Origin: an uncultured Flavobacteriaceae bacterium
Lineage (GTDB): Bacteria > Bacteroidota > Bacteroidia > Flavobacteriales > Flavobacteriaceae
DNA: 64,000 nt
NCBI GenBank assembly: GCA_947494825.1
Contig: CANLWN010000003.1
Coordinates: 124,001-188,000, forward strand
Reading direction: 5' to 3'
A program made the position numbers and the translations under genes. A model generated the notes under the pieces. The model did not search any database. It was not told where the DNA came from and saw nothing but the letters and a program-made list of their open reading frames with translations. Positions within the stretch are counted from its first letter, which is position 1, and each line of letters starts with the position of its first letter. Positions 28,501 through 36,426 of this stretch are shown in pieces.

Positions 28501-29727
28501 GATGGCATCGGTCAAAGCCCCTTCGGCAGAACCAATAAGCACCGGATCGTAGTCGTTTGCATTGTTTCGGGGCAGGTTAAGGGTGCCGTTGAAAAAGCCC
28601 GCAGGATCTCCATTTTGCTGTCCTATCCTTGTTTGGGCGCTATTGGTTTCCCCCAAATCCTGAAGGGCGACCACATTTCGTACGTTCAGGGTCTGCTGGC
28701 TTCGGTTGGTGACCCATACCTCCAAGCGTGTAATCTGCACTTGGCTTCTAATGTAGGGATAGTTTTCCAGGGCCCCATCATATTGGTCCCTAAAGAACTG
28801 GGACAGGAAAAAGTGCCTGTCCTCATCATAGTCCAGGGCAGTAAGTTCAAAATCATTTATGGTACCGCCCCCCTGTGCCACAACCGTGTTGTTTTGTGAG
28901 CGTTGCTCAGAAAACACAGCGGTTACCGTAGTCTTTCCAAATTGCAACTGGGTCTTCACCCCAAAAAGGCTTTGGGCACCGGTGATCAAAGAACTGTTGA
29001 GCGGCATATTTACATTACCTACTTCTATCTTCCGTATGATATCATCTTCCGTTGGGGTATAATCCAGTTTTACCAGATTCTGGAAATCAAAGGTGGCCTC
29101 GGTATCGTAGTTCGCGGTGACCTGTAAGCGTTCCCCGATCTTTCCCAGCATGCTCAAGCTGATACGCTGATCAAAATCAAAGGACAAATTGGTACGGTTT
29201 CTTGGGGAAAGTGCAGGATTGTCGTTTTTCTGCCAAATAACCCCTAGATCCATGGCCACGGAACCCTGGGGAATGACTTCGATCGTGTTTCCACCAAAAA
29301 CGGATTCAAAAAAATTGTTGTTGACGTAAAAATTGGGCAATAGATTTTTCCTGGCCTCCTCACTTCCTGCCTTTTTACCAGCAAAAGCATCGATCTTTTC
29401 CTTGAAATAGGATTTCATGTCCTCCTTTCGCACAAGCTCCCTATACTGCTGAGGGGTAAGGATGATCGGGTAGCTTATATTGAAATCACCAACGCTTTCC
29501 GAATAGATATAGCGATCCAATTTGGGGTCATAGGTGTACTTGGAAACAATGCTGTTGGGGTTTTGTATAGCAATCCGGCCCAGGGCAAATCCTGTTTTCA
29601 CGGAATCCGTTTCCTGTTCATTGGTTTCTTGGGCCAACGAAATCCGTGTTGTACCAAAAAAAATAATGGATAGGAAAAACAGCTTAAATAAAGATGATTT
29701 AAGAAATAATCTTGCCCCTGTTTTCAA
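22600..29727 (-). CDS. sprA: T9SS outer-membrane translocon SprA (Sov)
   Basis: The giant outer-membrane barrel through which type IX secretion cargo leaves the cell and which supports gliding in flavobacteria. At 2375 aa it has the characteristic size. A signal peptide covers about 1-33 (ISLAQ). The sequence is dominated by beta strands, with SprA-family segments such as YFKEKIDAFAGKKAG, GNVNMPLNSSLITGAQSLFG and VRGEVAFLKPN, and it ends in an aromatic strand (TGFTIRYNFGN) suited to barrel insertion. It starts only 6 bases after the ruvA stop; sprA next to ruvA and the malic enzyme gene is common in Flavobacteriia. Its presence shows that the organism has a T9SS alongside the GspD-type locus at 1.6 kb. 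Confidence 0.96.
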   Translation of the reverse strand: MKTGARLFLKSSLFKLFFLSIIFFGTTRISLAQETNEQETDSVKTGFALGRIAIQNPNSIVSKYTYDPKLDRYIYSESVGDFNISYPIILTPQQYRELVRKEDMKSYFKEKIDAFAGKKAGSEEARKNLLPNFYVNNNFFESVFGGNTIEVIPQGSVAMDLGVIWQKNDNPALSPRNRTNLSFDFDQRISLSMLGKIGERLQVTANYDTEATFDFQNLVKLDYTPTEDDIIRKIEVGNVNMPLNSSLITGAQSLFGVKTQLQFGKTTVTAVFSEQRSQNNTVVAQGGGTINDFELTALDYDEDRHFFLSQFFRDQYDGALENYPYIRSQVQITRLEVWVTNRSQQTLNVRNVVALQDLGETNSAQTRIGQQNGDPAGFFNGTLNLPRNNANDYDPVLIGSAEGALTDAIRDIATVDNGFNISTGYVANQGFDYAILENARKLEQGRDYQFNTQLGYLSLNQRLSNDEVLAVAYQYTFNGEVYQVGEFANGSIDATTVAPGVNPIINNNTLVLKLLKSNITNVSDPIWDLMMKNIYSTGAFQLSQEDFKMNILYSDPTPRNYITPVEPFPVTGPVPLEDRILLDVFNLDRLNVYNDVQPGGDGFFDFVPGITIDTQSGNIIFTKVEPFGEFLFDLLGGGIYDVDNDQGYNQNQQRYVFRNLYALTKAASLQDAEKNRFLLKGRYKSQGSSGIPIGAFNVPRGSVRVTAGGRQLQEGIDYTVNYQAGTVQILDPSLEASNTPINISVENNAVFGQQTRRFTGINVEHQFNKNFVLGGTLLNLNERPLTQKSNFGVEPVNNTIFGLNGNFSTEIPFLTRLVNKLPNIDTDVPSNLSVRGEVAFLKPNSPKNADFQGETTTYIDDFEGAQALIDIRSSLGWALASPPLEFLDEGESDLETGYERAKMAWYTIDPIFYTNQRPAGVSDNDVSTNETRRIFIDEVFPQVDIAQGQTTVQNTLDLAYYPNQKGPYNDNPNFPGEQPNEKWAGIMRSLSSTNFEQSNVEFVQFWVLDPYVDGTTTATGELVINLGNISEDILQDGRKQYENGLPGVNSNDLTAPTVWGRVPSTQSLVYAFDADETNRGLQDIGFDGLNDADEAAIYTNNGGPDPALDNYQYYLNREGGILERYFDFNNTDGNSPVAVSNTDRGSTTLPDVEDVDRDLTMNTVNSYYEYRIPIGPNTTIDDQYVTDIREGVTPTLQNGTQLNRRWIQYKIPLNDFTDAIGGITDFRSISFMRMYLTGFNDDVVLRFATLDLVRGDWRTYTRTLQNNEDDPADDGTVVDVNAVNVEENNARIPIPYVLPPGVVREQLNNNNTIIRQNEQSLSVKVENLEPEDSRGVFKNVNIDVRQYEKLKMFMHAEEISEGDYVDDETPLVGFLRIGTDFSENFYQIELPLQFTQFGAASPDDVWPEVNELDISLEDLRKVKTEGIANQNLSNLNFYEVIDGAVVPVDEFAPRTLGRIRIGIQGNPSLGSIRGMMVGVKNIDNLPARGEVWYNELRLAGLDNNGGWAAVAALDANMADFANVTATGSRSTSGFGALDQMPNERLREDAISYDVVTNINVGQLFPKKWGLQIPFNYGISEQLITPEFDPVYDDLKLDDRIAAATTPEEAETIKEQAEDYTKRTSINLIGVRKNRGDEADANFYDIENFTFNYSYNETDHRDFEIESLRDQSVVTGFVYNHNFKPVSVEPFAKKDSLFRGAYWKWLKELNFNLLPTSVSVNSNINRAFNQQRFRDVLEPGVEALELPLLQQRNYLFNWQYALNYSITRSLRLNLTASNNNIVRNYFEEEGNPNSLIDPSLNIWNGFFDVGEPNRHSQQMQINYELPLNKIPFLDFVNAQYTYTSNFDWQRAGDALNEVIRETPGQENVSISTVQNANTHNLTAALSMQRFYDYIGLKKRSGKGAATANVRRDKAGNPADQTAGNAPKGKTSGLFNTVVDVLTMVKRVNVNYNESNGTVLPGYTQSVGFIGTTRPTFGFIFGSQADVRFEAARNGWLTTFPEFNEQFIKRTNRQLNITATAQPIPDLTIDLVADRQSSSSFQENFNIENGEYISLTPNTFGSFSISTVMIGTAFGKSDEFDSETFETFKSNRITIANRLIADRNQGTGVVDADGFPERYGKTSQDVLLPAFFAAYTGQNVDRVNLDAFREIPIPNWNIKYTGLMRNKWFKKKFKRFSVSHGYRASYSINSFQTNLERQNTTIDPETGNFLPENIINNVVLTDQFNPLMRVDFEMKNSLSVLAEVRTDRALSLSFDNNLLTEINGKEYTVGLGYRFKDVKIVTNIGGEKQRLKGDLNLKADVTLRDNITIIRNLDIDNNQITSGQNLLSIKFTADYALNKNLNALFFYDHSFSQFAVSTAFPQTTINTGFTIRYNFGN

Positions 29728-29733
29728 ACTTAT

Positions 29734-30315
29734 TTACAAATTTTTAAGCGTGTATTTTATAATGTCCTCTACGCTTAGTGAAGTATCTTGGCTTAAAACC
29801 TTGTCAACAGCCTTTTCTGCTTGCTTTCTGGCAAATCCAAGAACCTCTAAAGCAGATAACGCTTCTTCTTTATTTGTATTGTTCGAAATGGTGGAAACTT
29901 CATCAATATCATAGATTTTTAAAACCTTGTCCTTAAGATCCAAAATTACCCTTTGCGCCGTTTTGGCACCGATACCCTTGATGGCCTGTATTGAGGGCAC
30001 ATCCCCGGAGGCGATCGCGTCCCTTATTTGGATGGGCGATAACGAGGAAAGCATGGTCCTGGCCGTGCTGGATCCTATGCCCGAAACGGAAAGCAATAAC
30101 CTAAAAATCTCCCGTTCCGACCTTTCCGAAAAACCGAACAGGGTATGGGAATCTTCCTTGACCTGCAGGTGGGTAAACAACTGTATGTTTTCTACATCCT
30201 CCAATTTTGAGAACGTATGGAGGGAGATATTCACAAAATACCCTACTCCGCCGCATTCAATGATGACATAGGTTGGATTTTTTTCGACTAGTTTTCCCTT
30301 TAAATGGGTAATCAT
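29734..30315 (-). CDS. ruvA: Holliday junction helicase subunit RuvA
   Basis: Tetrameric DNA-binding subunit that targets RuvB to Holliday junctions. The N-terminal OB fold begins MITHLKGKLVEKNPTYVIIE. Two helix-hairpin-helix motifs follow (LLSVSGIGSSTARTMLS near 72-88 and AIKGIGAKTAQRVILDL near 110-126), then the flexible linker and the C-terminal RuvB-binding domain. 193 aa, normal. The start is flanked immediately upstream by a heptamer repeat tract that fills the gap to maeB. ruvB is elsewhere in the window (37.7 kb). Confidence 0.97.
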   Translation of the reverse strand: MITHLKGKLVEKNPTYVIIECGGVGYFVNISLHTFSKLEDVENIQLFTHLQVKEDSHTLFGFSERSEREIFRLLLSVSGIGSSTARTMLSSLSPIQIRDAIASGDVPSIQAIKGIGAKTAQRVILDLKDKVLKIYDIDEVSTISNNTNKEEALSALEVLGFARKQAEKAVDKVLSQDTSLSVEDIIKYTLKNL

Positions 30316-30549
30316 ATGGTTGATGGTTTAAGGTTGATGGTTCAAGGTTCAAGGTTCAAGGTTCAAGGTTTAAGAGTGAATCACTTTTTATTGTTTATTG
30401 TTCACTGCCCATTGCTAATTGTTTATTGTTCACTGCCCACTGTTTACTGTTTACTGCCAACTGTTCACTGCTTAATGCCAACTGTTCACTGCCAACTGTT
30501 CACTGCCAACTGTTCACTGCCAACTGCTAATTGTTCATTGTTCACTGTA
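30316..30549. repeat. Degenerate heptanucleotide array between maeB and ruvA
   Basis: The whole gap is built of 7-base units. From about 30320 to 30372 the unit is GGTTCAA/GGTTTAA/GGTTGAT. From about 30388 to 30545 it is a series such as ACTGTTC, ACTGCCA, ACTGCCC, ATTGTTC, all in the same 7-base register. The array begins right at the maeB stop and ends a few bases before the ruvA start, so it is transcribed as part of that operon. It does not encode a protein. Confidence 0.9.
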
Positions 30550-32847
30550 TCATTTATACCCCAGTTTGGCCTTTTTACGCTTTTCCCGTTCCTGGGAATC
30601 GATTACGGCAACAGCGGTCATATTCACCATTTCGTCCACGCTGGCGCCCAGTTGAAGGATATGGACCGATTTTCTGAGCCCTACCATAATGGGCCCTATG
30701 GAATCGGCCTTGTTCAATTCCTTGAGCAATTTATAGGTGATATTGGCAGATTCAAGATTGGGAAAAATCAATGTATTCACTTTCTTGCCCGCCAATTTGG
30801 AAAAAGGGAATTGTCCTTGATGGAGTTCCTTGTTCAGGGCAAAATCGGTCTGTATCTCGCCGTCCACCACAATGTTGGGGCAATGCTCGTGCAAAATCTT
30901 TGCCGCTTCGCGAACTTTTCTTGCGTGTGGATGGGATGAGGAGCCAAAGTTGGCATACGACAGTAGGGCCATTACAGGCTTAAAACCAAAGGTGGTCGCT
31001 ACATTGGCCGTCATTTGCGCAATTTCTGCGATCTCTTCCGCATTGGGGTCAATATTAATGGAGGTATCTGCCAAAAACAAGGGTCCCCTATTGGTGATCA
31101 TGATATTGACCGTGGCCACTTTTTTCACCCGTGAGGCGCGTCCTATAACCTCCAAAATAGGTTTTACTACAGTTGGATAGGCCCTGGAGTACCCGGAGAT
31201 CATGCCGTCCGCATCACCTTCGGAAACCATCATGGCGCCAAAATAGTTTCGCTCGTGCATTTTTATTCGGGCACCGTACAAGGTAACTCCGCTTCTTCTC
31301 CTGTTCTTCCAATACTTTTTGGCGTATTGCTGTCTCTTTTCCCTAGCCTCTTCTGCATTGGGATCTATTATCGGGATATCGGCATCGAACTCCAGTTCCT
31401 TCTTAAGTTCCTGAATAACCTCCTTGTTCCCCAATAAAATGGGATTTGCAATTCCTTCCTCGTGTGCAATTTGGGCCGCTTTGAGCACGTCTAGCTGATC
31501 TGCCTCGGCAAAGACTATCTTTTTTATGCCCATTTTGGCCCTGTTGTGGAGCAGGCGAACAATCTTGTTATCGCTCCCCAAGCGTTGTAGAAGCGCTTCC
31601 TTATACCCATCCCAATCCTCGATAGGTTCTTTGGCCAACCCGCTCTCCATGGCCGCCCTTGCTACCGCTGGAGGAATTTCCGCTATGAGTCGCGGATCAA
31701 AGGGTTTGGGTATAATATAGTCCTTGCCAAAGGTAAGTCTGGTCTCCCCATAGGCAATATTTACCTGTTCCGGCACGGGTTCCTTGGCCAGGGCGGCCAG
31801 GGCCTTTACGGCCGCCATTTTCATCGCTTCGTTTATTTTGGTGGACTTTACGTCCAAAGCACCCCTAAAAATGAAGGGGAATCCCAAAACGTTGTTTACT
31901 TGGTTGGGGTGATCGGAACGTCCTGTGGCCATAATGATATCCTTCCTCGTATTACAGGCCAGGCCATAGGCAATCTCCGGATCCGGATTTGCCATGGCAA
32001 AAACAATGGGGTCATCGGCCATGGCGGTCAGCATATCGGGCGTAACAATATCGGCCCTGGATAGTCCTATGAACACATCGGCATCCTTCATGGCCTGATC
32101 TAGGCTGTCAATTTTTCTAGTGGTCGCAAACTCCAACTTTTCCTTGCTCAGTTGTGGCCTGTCCTTGCGAATGACCCCTTTGCTATCCAGCATGACAATA
32201 TTGCTGCCCTTGGCCCCGAAAGCTTTGTACAAGCGCGTACACGAAATCGCAGCGGCTCCGGCACCACTGACCACGATACGTACTTTTTCTATCTGTTTTC
32301 CCGCAATTTCAAGGGCGTTAAGCAAAGCTGCGGCAGAAATAATAGCGGTGCCGTGCTGATCGTCGTGCATGACGGGAATATCCAATTCCTCCACCAATCT
32401 TCGTTCTATTTCAAAAGCTTCTGGTGCCTTGATATCCTCTAGGTTAATGCCTCCAAAAGTTGGCGCTATGATCTTTACCGTTTCCACAAATTTATCTACG
32501 TCCTTGGTATCCAATTCTATATCGATCCCATCGATATCCGCAAAGATCTTGAACAAAAGGCTCTTCCCTTCCATCACCGGCTTGGCCGCTTCCGGGCCAA
32601 TATCTCCTAAGCCCAAAACAGCGGTACCATTGGAGATTATGGCTACAATATTTCCCTTGGCGGTATATTTATAAACATTGCGCGGGTCCTTTGCTATTTC
32701 CAGGCAGGGTTCTGCCACCCCAGGAGAGTAGGCAAGTGCCAGATCGCGCTGTGTGGCATAGGGTTTGGTAGGCACGATCTTGATTTTTCCGGGTTGAGGC
32801 TTGCTGTGATAATCCAAAGCCTCCCTCGTGTTTTTTTGTTTGCTCAT
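30550..32847 (-). CDS. maeB: NADP-dependent malic enzyme with phosphotransacetylase-like domain
   Basis: Oxidative decarboxylation of malate to pyruvate, supplying NADPH. The N-terminal malic enzyme part (1-420) shows YSPGVAEPC (40-48), the catalytic lysine region MEGKSLLFKIFADID (92-106), HDDQHGTA (161-168) and the dinucleotide fold VVSGAGAAA (192-200). The C-terminal part (about 430-765) is the phosphate acetyltransferase-like domain found in MaeB-type enzymes, thought to sense acetyl-CoA. At 765 aa it has the full fused length. It is the first gene of maeB-ruvA-sprA. Confidence 0.95.
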   Translation of the reverse strand: MSKQKNTREALDYHSKPQPGKIKIVPTKPYATQRDLALAYSPGVAEPCLEIAKDPRNVYKYTAKGNIVAIISNGTAVLGLGDIGPEAAKPVMEGKSLLFKIFADIDGIDIELDTKDVDKFVETVKIIAPTFGGINLEDIKAPEAFEIERRLVEELDIPVMHDDQHGTAIISAAALLNALEIAGKQIEKVRIVVSGAGAAAISCTRLYKAFGAKGSNIVMLDSKGVIRKDRPQLSKEKLEFATTRKIDSLDQAMKDADVFIGLSRADIVTPDMLTAMADDPIVFAMANPDPEIAYGLACNTRKDIIMATGRSDHPNQVNNVLGFPFIFRGALDVKSTKINEAMKMAAVKALAALAKEPVPEQVNIAYGETRLTFGKDYIIPKPFDPRLIAEIPPAVARAAMESGLAKEPIEDWDGYKEALLQRLGSDNKIVRLLHNRAKMGIKKIVFAEADQLDVLKAAQIAHEEGIANPILLGNKEVIQELKKELEFDADIPIIDPNAEEAREKRQQYAKKYWKNRRRSGVTLYGARIKMHERNYFGAMMVSEGDADGMISGYSRAYPTVVKPILEVIGRASRVKKVATVNIMITNRGPLFLADTSINIDPNAEEIAEIAQMTANVATTFGFKPVMALLSYANFGSSSHPHARKVREAAKILHEHCPNIVVDGEIQTDFALNKELHQGQFPFSKLAGKKVNTLIFPNLESANITYKLLKELNKADSIGPIMVGLRKSVHILQLGASVDEMVNMTAVAVIDSQEREKRKKAKLGYK

Positions 32848-32866
32848 TACCGCTGGGTTTAAGTGA

Positions 32867-32874
32867 CAAATTTA
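32867..32874 (-). promoter_or_regulatory. Possible -7 element of maeB
   Basis: TAAATTTG on the minus strand matches TAnnTTTG exactly and lies 19 bases upstream of the maeB start. No TTG is found at the proper distance, so this is only half of a promoter. Confidence 0.3.
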
Positions 32875-32950
32875 AATTTATTATTGGTATTACCTTAAAA
32901 CTATTCCAGTATTAGGTCGTTAAATATAAGTAACCCCTTATCCTGCCATG

Positions 32951-32981
32951 AAAAAAAGCACCGGCCGGGCCGATGCTTTTT
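32951..32981 (-). terminator. Terminator of the SSS transporter gene
   Basis: On the minus strand AAAGCA-CGG and CCG-TGCTTT pair around a small loop, with one mismatch, and are followed by a T-run. It lies 26 bases beyond the transporter stop codon and upstream of maeB. Confidence 0.75.
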
Positions 32982-33006
32982 CGATACATTTTTTTATTCT
33001 GTTATA

Positions 33007-34725
33007 CTACAAGAAAGATCCCACAACAATAGCGGTCACTAAGAGCAATATAATGGCCAAATACCGATAGTTTTTGTACCAGGGTACCGCCTTGAGCTCT
33101 TCCGTTTCCTGTGTAAACAGTTCTTTCTTATAAGTGTACTCCGCAACCTTGTCTTCCGGGGGCGGAGCGGTAGCCAAGCTTACCACAACATGTATGACCA
33201 CGGTGGTCAAAAAGAGGAGATTGGCTTTCCCTAAAAAGTGGATCTCATTGATATAGGGCGATATATCAAAAACCGCCGATAAGATCATAAATATGGCAAG
33301 GACACCTCCGCAAAGCAAGCTTACAATAGCTCCGGTACCGTTGGCCCGTTTCCAAAAAAGTCCCAGTACAAATGCGGTTACCACAGGCGGACTCGTGAAG
33401 GCGATGACCAACTGCAGGTAGGTCCATAAGGAATCGCTTACCCGTTCTATAAAAGGAACCCACGAGGAGGCCAAAATCACCAACACAATGGTGGCTATCT
33501 GTCCTACCCTCACCAATTGCTTGCTGGTGAGTTCCGGTTTTAATTTTTTTACAAAATCCATCGTAATCAGCGTTGAAGCCGAATTAAAGGTCGCCGATAC
33601 GGAAGACATCATGGCCGCGAGAAGACCTGCCACCACCAGTCCCAAGATCCCTGTAGGCAATAATTGAAACAACAGTACCGGATAGGTAAGGTTGGGACAA
33701 TCGGAGATGTTCTCACAGATTTCGCCTCCTGGTAGCGGATAATTCAAGGAAGAGATATCCAAGGTATTAAACAGCAACAGAGCCAGGACACCGGGAACTA
33801 TCATGATAAAAATCACGGGAAGCTTTAGGAGTCCGGCGAACAAGGCGCCCCATCTTCCGTGGTCCAAGTCCTTTGCGCCCAAAACACGCTGCACCATAAA
33901 TTGGTTGGTTACCCAAAAATAGAAGGCCAGTAAGGGTACCCCGGTGAGCAGGCCCCACCAAGGCATAAATTCGTCATTATCTGGCCGGACCAGACTGAAT
34001 ACCTCGCCCGAATTGGCCGGGATAAATTTTCCTTCGGCCGCCCTATCCCCAAAATCGACATCTCCGGAGGCCAACAAGGCGTCCAATTTGGTCATCATGC
34101 CGTTCCATCCACCACCCAATTCTTCAAAAGCGAAATAGGTGAGCAAACAAGAACCAATGATTAACAGTACCGCTTGGATTACCTCGGTCTGTATTACCGA
34201 ATTCAGTCCCCCGGGAATGGTATAGGCCGCTGCGGCCACTGCCAACAGAATGATAATGGTGGTGCTGCTGATTTCCGGGAAAAGCAACTTCAAAACAATA
34301 CTACCTACATAAAGAGCGGCAGCCGTATCTACCAATACATTGGCGACAATGGTAACAAAGGAAAAGTAATAGCGTGATCTATGGTCATATCGTCTTTCCA
34401 AAAATTCCGGCATGGTATAAACCCCTGACCGCAGATAAAAGGGCAGGAAGAAAATGGCGAAGAAAATCAGGATGACAACGGCAAACCATTCGTAGTTGTA
34501 CACGTTGATATTGGTCTGAAAGGCATCCGAGGCCAACCCTACCAGCGTGGAGCTGGAGATGTTCGCCGAAAAAAGCGCGATACCCACAATGGGCCAGGTC
34601 ATTGTTCTACCCCCTAAAAAATAATCCTCGGAACTGCTTCTTTTGGATTTTGAAATTCCGTAGATAACGATACCTACCAGATACACAAGAATGACAACGA
34701 GGTCCAAGGTTTCCAATCCGCCCAT
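33007..34725 (-). CDS. Sodium:solute symporter, SGLT-like
   Basis: Sodium-coupled uptake system of the SSS family, probably for a sugar or related polyol. About 14 helices are seen. Conserved segments include LGGRTMTWPIVGIALFSANI near 37-56 and EFLERRYDHRSRYY near 117-130. IPGGLNSVIQTEVIQ near 169-183 and the sodium-site helix AAMMSSVSATFNSASTLITM near 372-391 follow. 572 aa. The extra loop containing two cysteines (GEICENISDCPN) is usual in Bacteroidetes SGLT-type proteins. It is monocistronic: a terminator follows and 220 bases without a gene precede it. Confidence 0.9.
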   Translation of the reverse strand: MGGLETLDLVVILVYLVGIVIYGISKSKRSSSEDYFLGGRTMTWPIVGIALFSANISSSTLVGLASDAFQTNINVYNYEWFAVVILIFFAIFFLPFYLRSGVYTMPEFLERRYDHRSRYYFSFVTIVANVLVDTAAALYVGSIVLKLLFPEISSTTIIILLAVAAAAYTIPGGLNSVIQTEVIQAVLLIIGSCLLTYFAFEELGGGWNGMMTKLDALLASGDVDFGDRAAEGKFIPANSGEVFSLVRPDNDEFMPWWGLLTGVPLLAFYFWVTNQFMVQRVLGAKDLDHGRWGALFAGLLKLPVIFIMIVPGVLALLLFNTLDISSLNYPLPGGEICENISDCPNLTYPVLLFQLLPTGILGLVVAGLLAAMMSSVSATFNSASTLITMDFVKKLKPELTSKQLVRVGQIATIVLVILASSWVPFIERVSDSLWTYLQLVIAFTSPPVVTAFVLGLFWKRANGTGAIVSLLCGGVLAIFMILSAVFDISPYINEIHFLGKANLLFLTTVVIHVVVSLATAPPPEDKVAEYTYKKELFTQETEELKAVPWYKNYRYLAIILLLVTAIVVGSFL

Positions 34726-34946
34726 GATTCAATAAAGTTTAGTTAGTTTAGTTTTTTGTAAAATTTTGTTTCCTTTCCAATTCCTGACCCAATTGTTTGT
34801 CATTATACAAACTTTTATGGGCTGTTTTTGAGGAATTCACAAAACCGTACAGCTCACCAATATAGTGTATTTAATTTTTTCTTAAAAAAAACTTAACATG
34901 AAAATACCCTTGGGGATAAACGAAATCGATGTAGTAGTGGAAGGGC

Positions 34947-35870
34947 TTACTTTAGAAAGTGGATATTGCGCTTTAAACCTTGGTATTTGGTGCGTTTTAC
35001 GGCCGATTTTTGAAACACTTTTTTAAAGACCTCCTCTGTAATCTCTTCCCAATCGGCCTTGGTCATGGACAACAGTTCGGGCTGTGGATTAAAAAGCGGT
35101 TCGTTGTGGGGCCTGGAAAAACGGTTCCATGGACAGACGTCCTGACACACATCACAACCAAACATCCAGTCGTCAAAACTTCCCTTCATCGTGTTGGGAA
35201 TTTCATCCTTGAGCTCAATGGTAAAATAGGAAATGCACTTGCTCCCGTCCACCACATAGGGCTCCACAATGGCCTGTGTGGGACAGGCATCCAAACATGC
35301 GGTACAGGTACCGCAATGGTCCGTAACCGGCGTATCGTATTCCAATTCCAGGTCTATGATCAGTTCGGCAATAAAATAAAAGGAGCCCACTTGTTGGGTA
35401 AGCAGATTGCTGTGTTTTCCCATCCATCCCAGACCGCTCTTGGCCGCCCAGGCCTTATCGAGCACTGGGGCCGAATCCACAAAGGCCCTGCCCTGTACCT
35501 CCCCGATCTCTTCCGATATAAATTCCTGAAGTGCCCGTAATTTTGATTTTATGACGTGATGGTAATCTTGGCCGTATGCATATTTGGAAATTTTATAGGC
35601 GTCTTCCGTTTGGGCTTGGCCAGGATAGTAGTTCAGGAGCAACGAAACCACCGATTTGGCACCATCTACCAGCAATCTGGGATCCAAGCGTTTGTCGAAA
35701 TGGTTTTCCATATAGCCCATCTCGCCATGCATCCCTTGTTGTAACCATTGCTCCAAACGCGGGGCCTCCTCCTCCAAAAAATTGGCCTCGGAAACACCAC
35801 ACGACAAAAAACCGAGGCGTTTTGCTTCGGTTTTTATCAGCTTGGTATGTTTTGCCTTTACCTCCAACAC
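34947..35870 (-). CDS. queG: Epoxyqueuosine reductase
   Basis: Cobalamin- and iron-sulfur-dependent enzyme that reduces epoxyqueuosine to queuosine in tRNA. The two 4Fe-4S sites are visible: C186xxC189xxC192xxxC196 in [16 protein letters not shown], and C239xxC242xxxC246 in [11 protein letters not shown], with C212 completing the set. D132 in FVDSAPVLD is at the position of the catalytic Asp. At 307 aa it is the short form without the HEAT-repeat tail. Often adjacent to ruvB in flavobacteria; here two DUF4242 genes stand between them. Confidence 0.95.
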   Translation of the reverse strand: MLEVKAKHTKLIKTEAKRLGFLSCGVSEANFLEEEAPRLEQWLQQGMHGEMGYMENHFDKRLDPRLLVDGAKSVVSLLLNYYPGQAQTEDAYKISKYAYGQDYHHVIKSKLRALQEFISEEIGEVQGRAFVDSAPVLDKAWAAKSGLGWMGKHSNLLTQQVGSFYFIAELIIDLELEYDTPVTDHCGTCTACLDACPTQAIVEPYVVDGSKCISYFTIELKDEIPNTMKGSFDDWMFGCDVCQDVCPWNRFSRPHNEPLFNPQPELLSMTKADWEEITEEVFKKVFQKSAVKRTKYQGLKRNIHFLK

Positions 35871-35962
35871 CTTGACCCTGGCAATACTTTAATCACAGAC
35901 CACGGACCCATGGCGAAGGTACAAATCTAATGCGACACTGGGCCAAGCGGCTCCCCAACCGA

Positions 35963-36331
35963 TCAATTTCCGGTCTCGGGACCGATCTTGGTGGCCATCT
36001 CGCTTATGGCATTGGCCGGAAAACCCCCTTTCTTTGCATGTTCCAGGATGGCTTCCTTGTTCTTGGCCCTGTACACACAATATACCTTATCATGGGTAAC
36101 ATAGCTGTGCATCCATTGGATACCAGGACCCATCTGGGCGAGCACTTCGTTGGACTTCTGAGAGATTCCCTTGAGCTCCTCTTCCGATAAATTGCCCGCA
36201 TTTGGAATTTCACGTTCAATTACAAAGGTCTTCATAGGCTGCTTCGATTGCTGTTCCTGGGCAAAAGTGCCCTGTGCACTGAACAGCACCAACACGCATA
36301 CGAGTTGGCATAAATTGATTGTTTTCATCAT
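35963..36331 (-). CDS. Secreted DUF4242 protein
   Basis: A 122-aa exported protein: signal peptide about 1-24 (TFAQ), then one DUF4242 domain (about 33-118). The domain begins MKTFVIEREIPNAG and has the ferredoxin-like pattern of this family; the characterised Streptomyces relative binds nickel. It shares the family with the N-terminal domain of the regulator encoded 95 bases upstream on the same strand, which suggests that the two sense or handle the same ligand. Ligand and role are unknown. An alternative ATG one codon in (36328) is equally possible. Confidence 0.8.
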   Translation of the reverse strand: MMKTINLCQLVCVLVLFSAQGTFAQEQQSKQPMKTFVIEREIPNAGNLSEEELKGISQKSNEVLAQMGPGIQWMHSYVTHDKVYCVYRAKNKEAILEHAKKGGFPANAISEMATKIGPETGN

Positions 36332-36426
36332 CCTTGCTTTTAGATATTTGACTCCTCCAAAACTAGAGCGTTCCGGTTAGGAATACTGTAACGAATGGTT
36401 CCGATTCTAAGAGAAACCGTGCAGCC

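Noticed and set aside
23320-28899. Several plus-strand frames of 110-190 codons inside sprA
   Set aside because: All are antisense to the sprA reading frame and lack family features.
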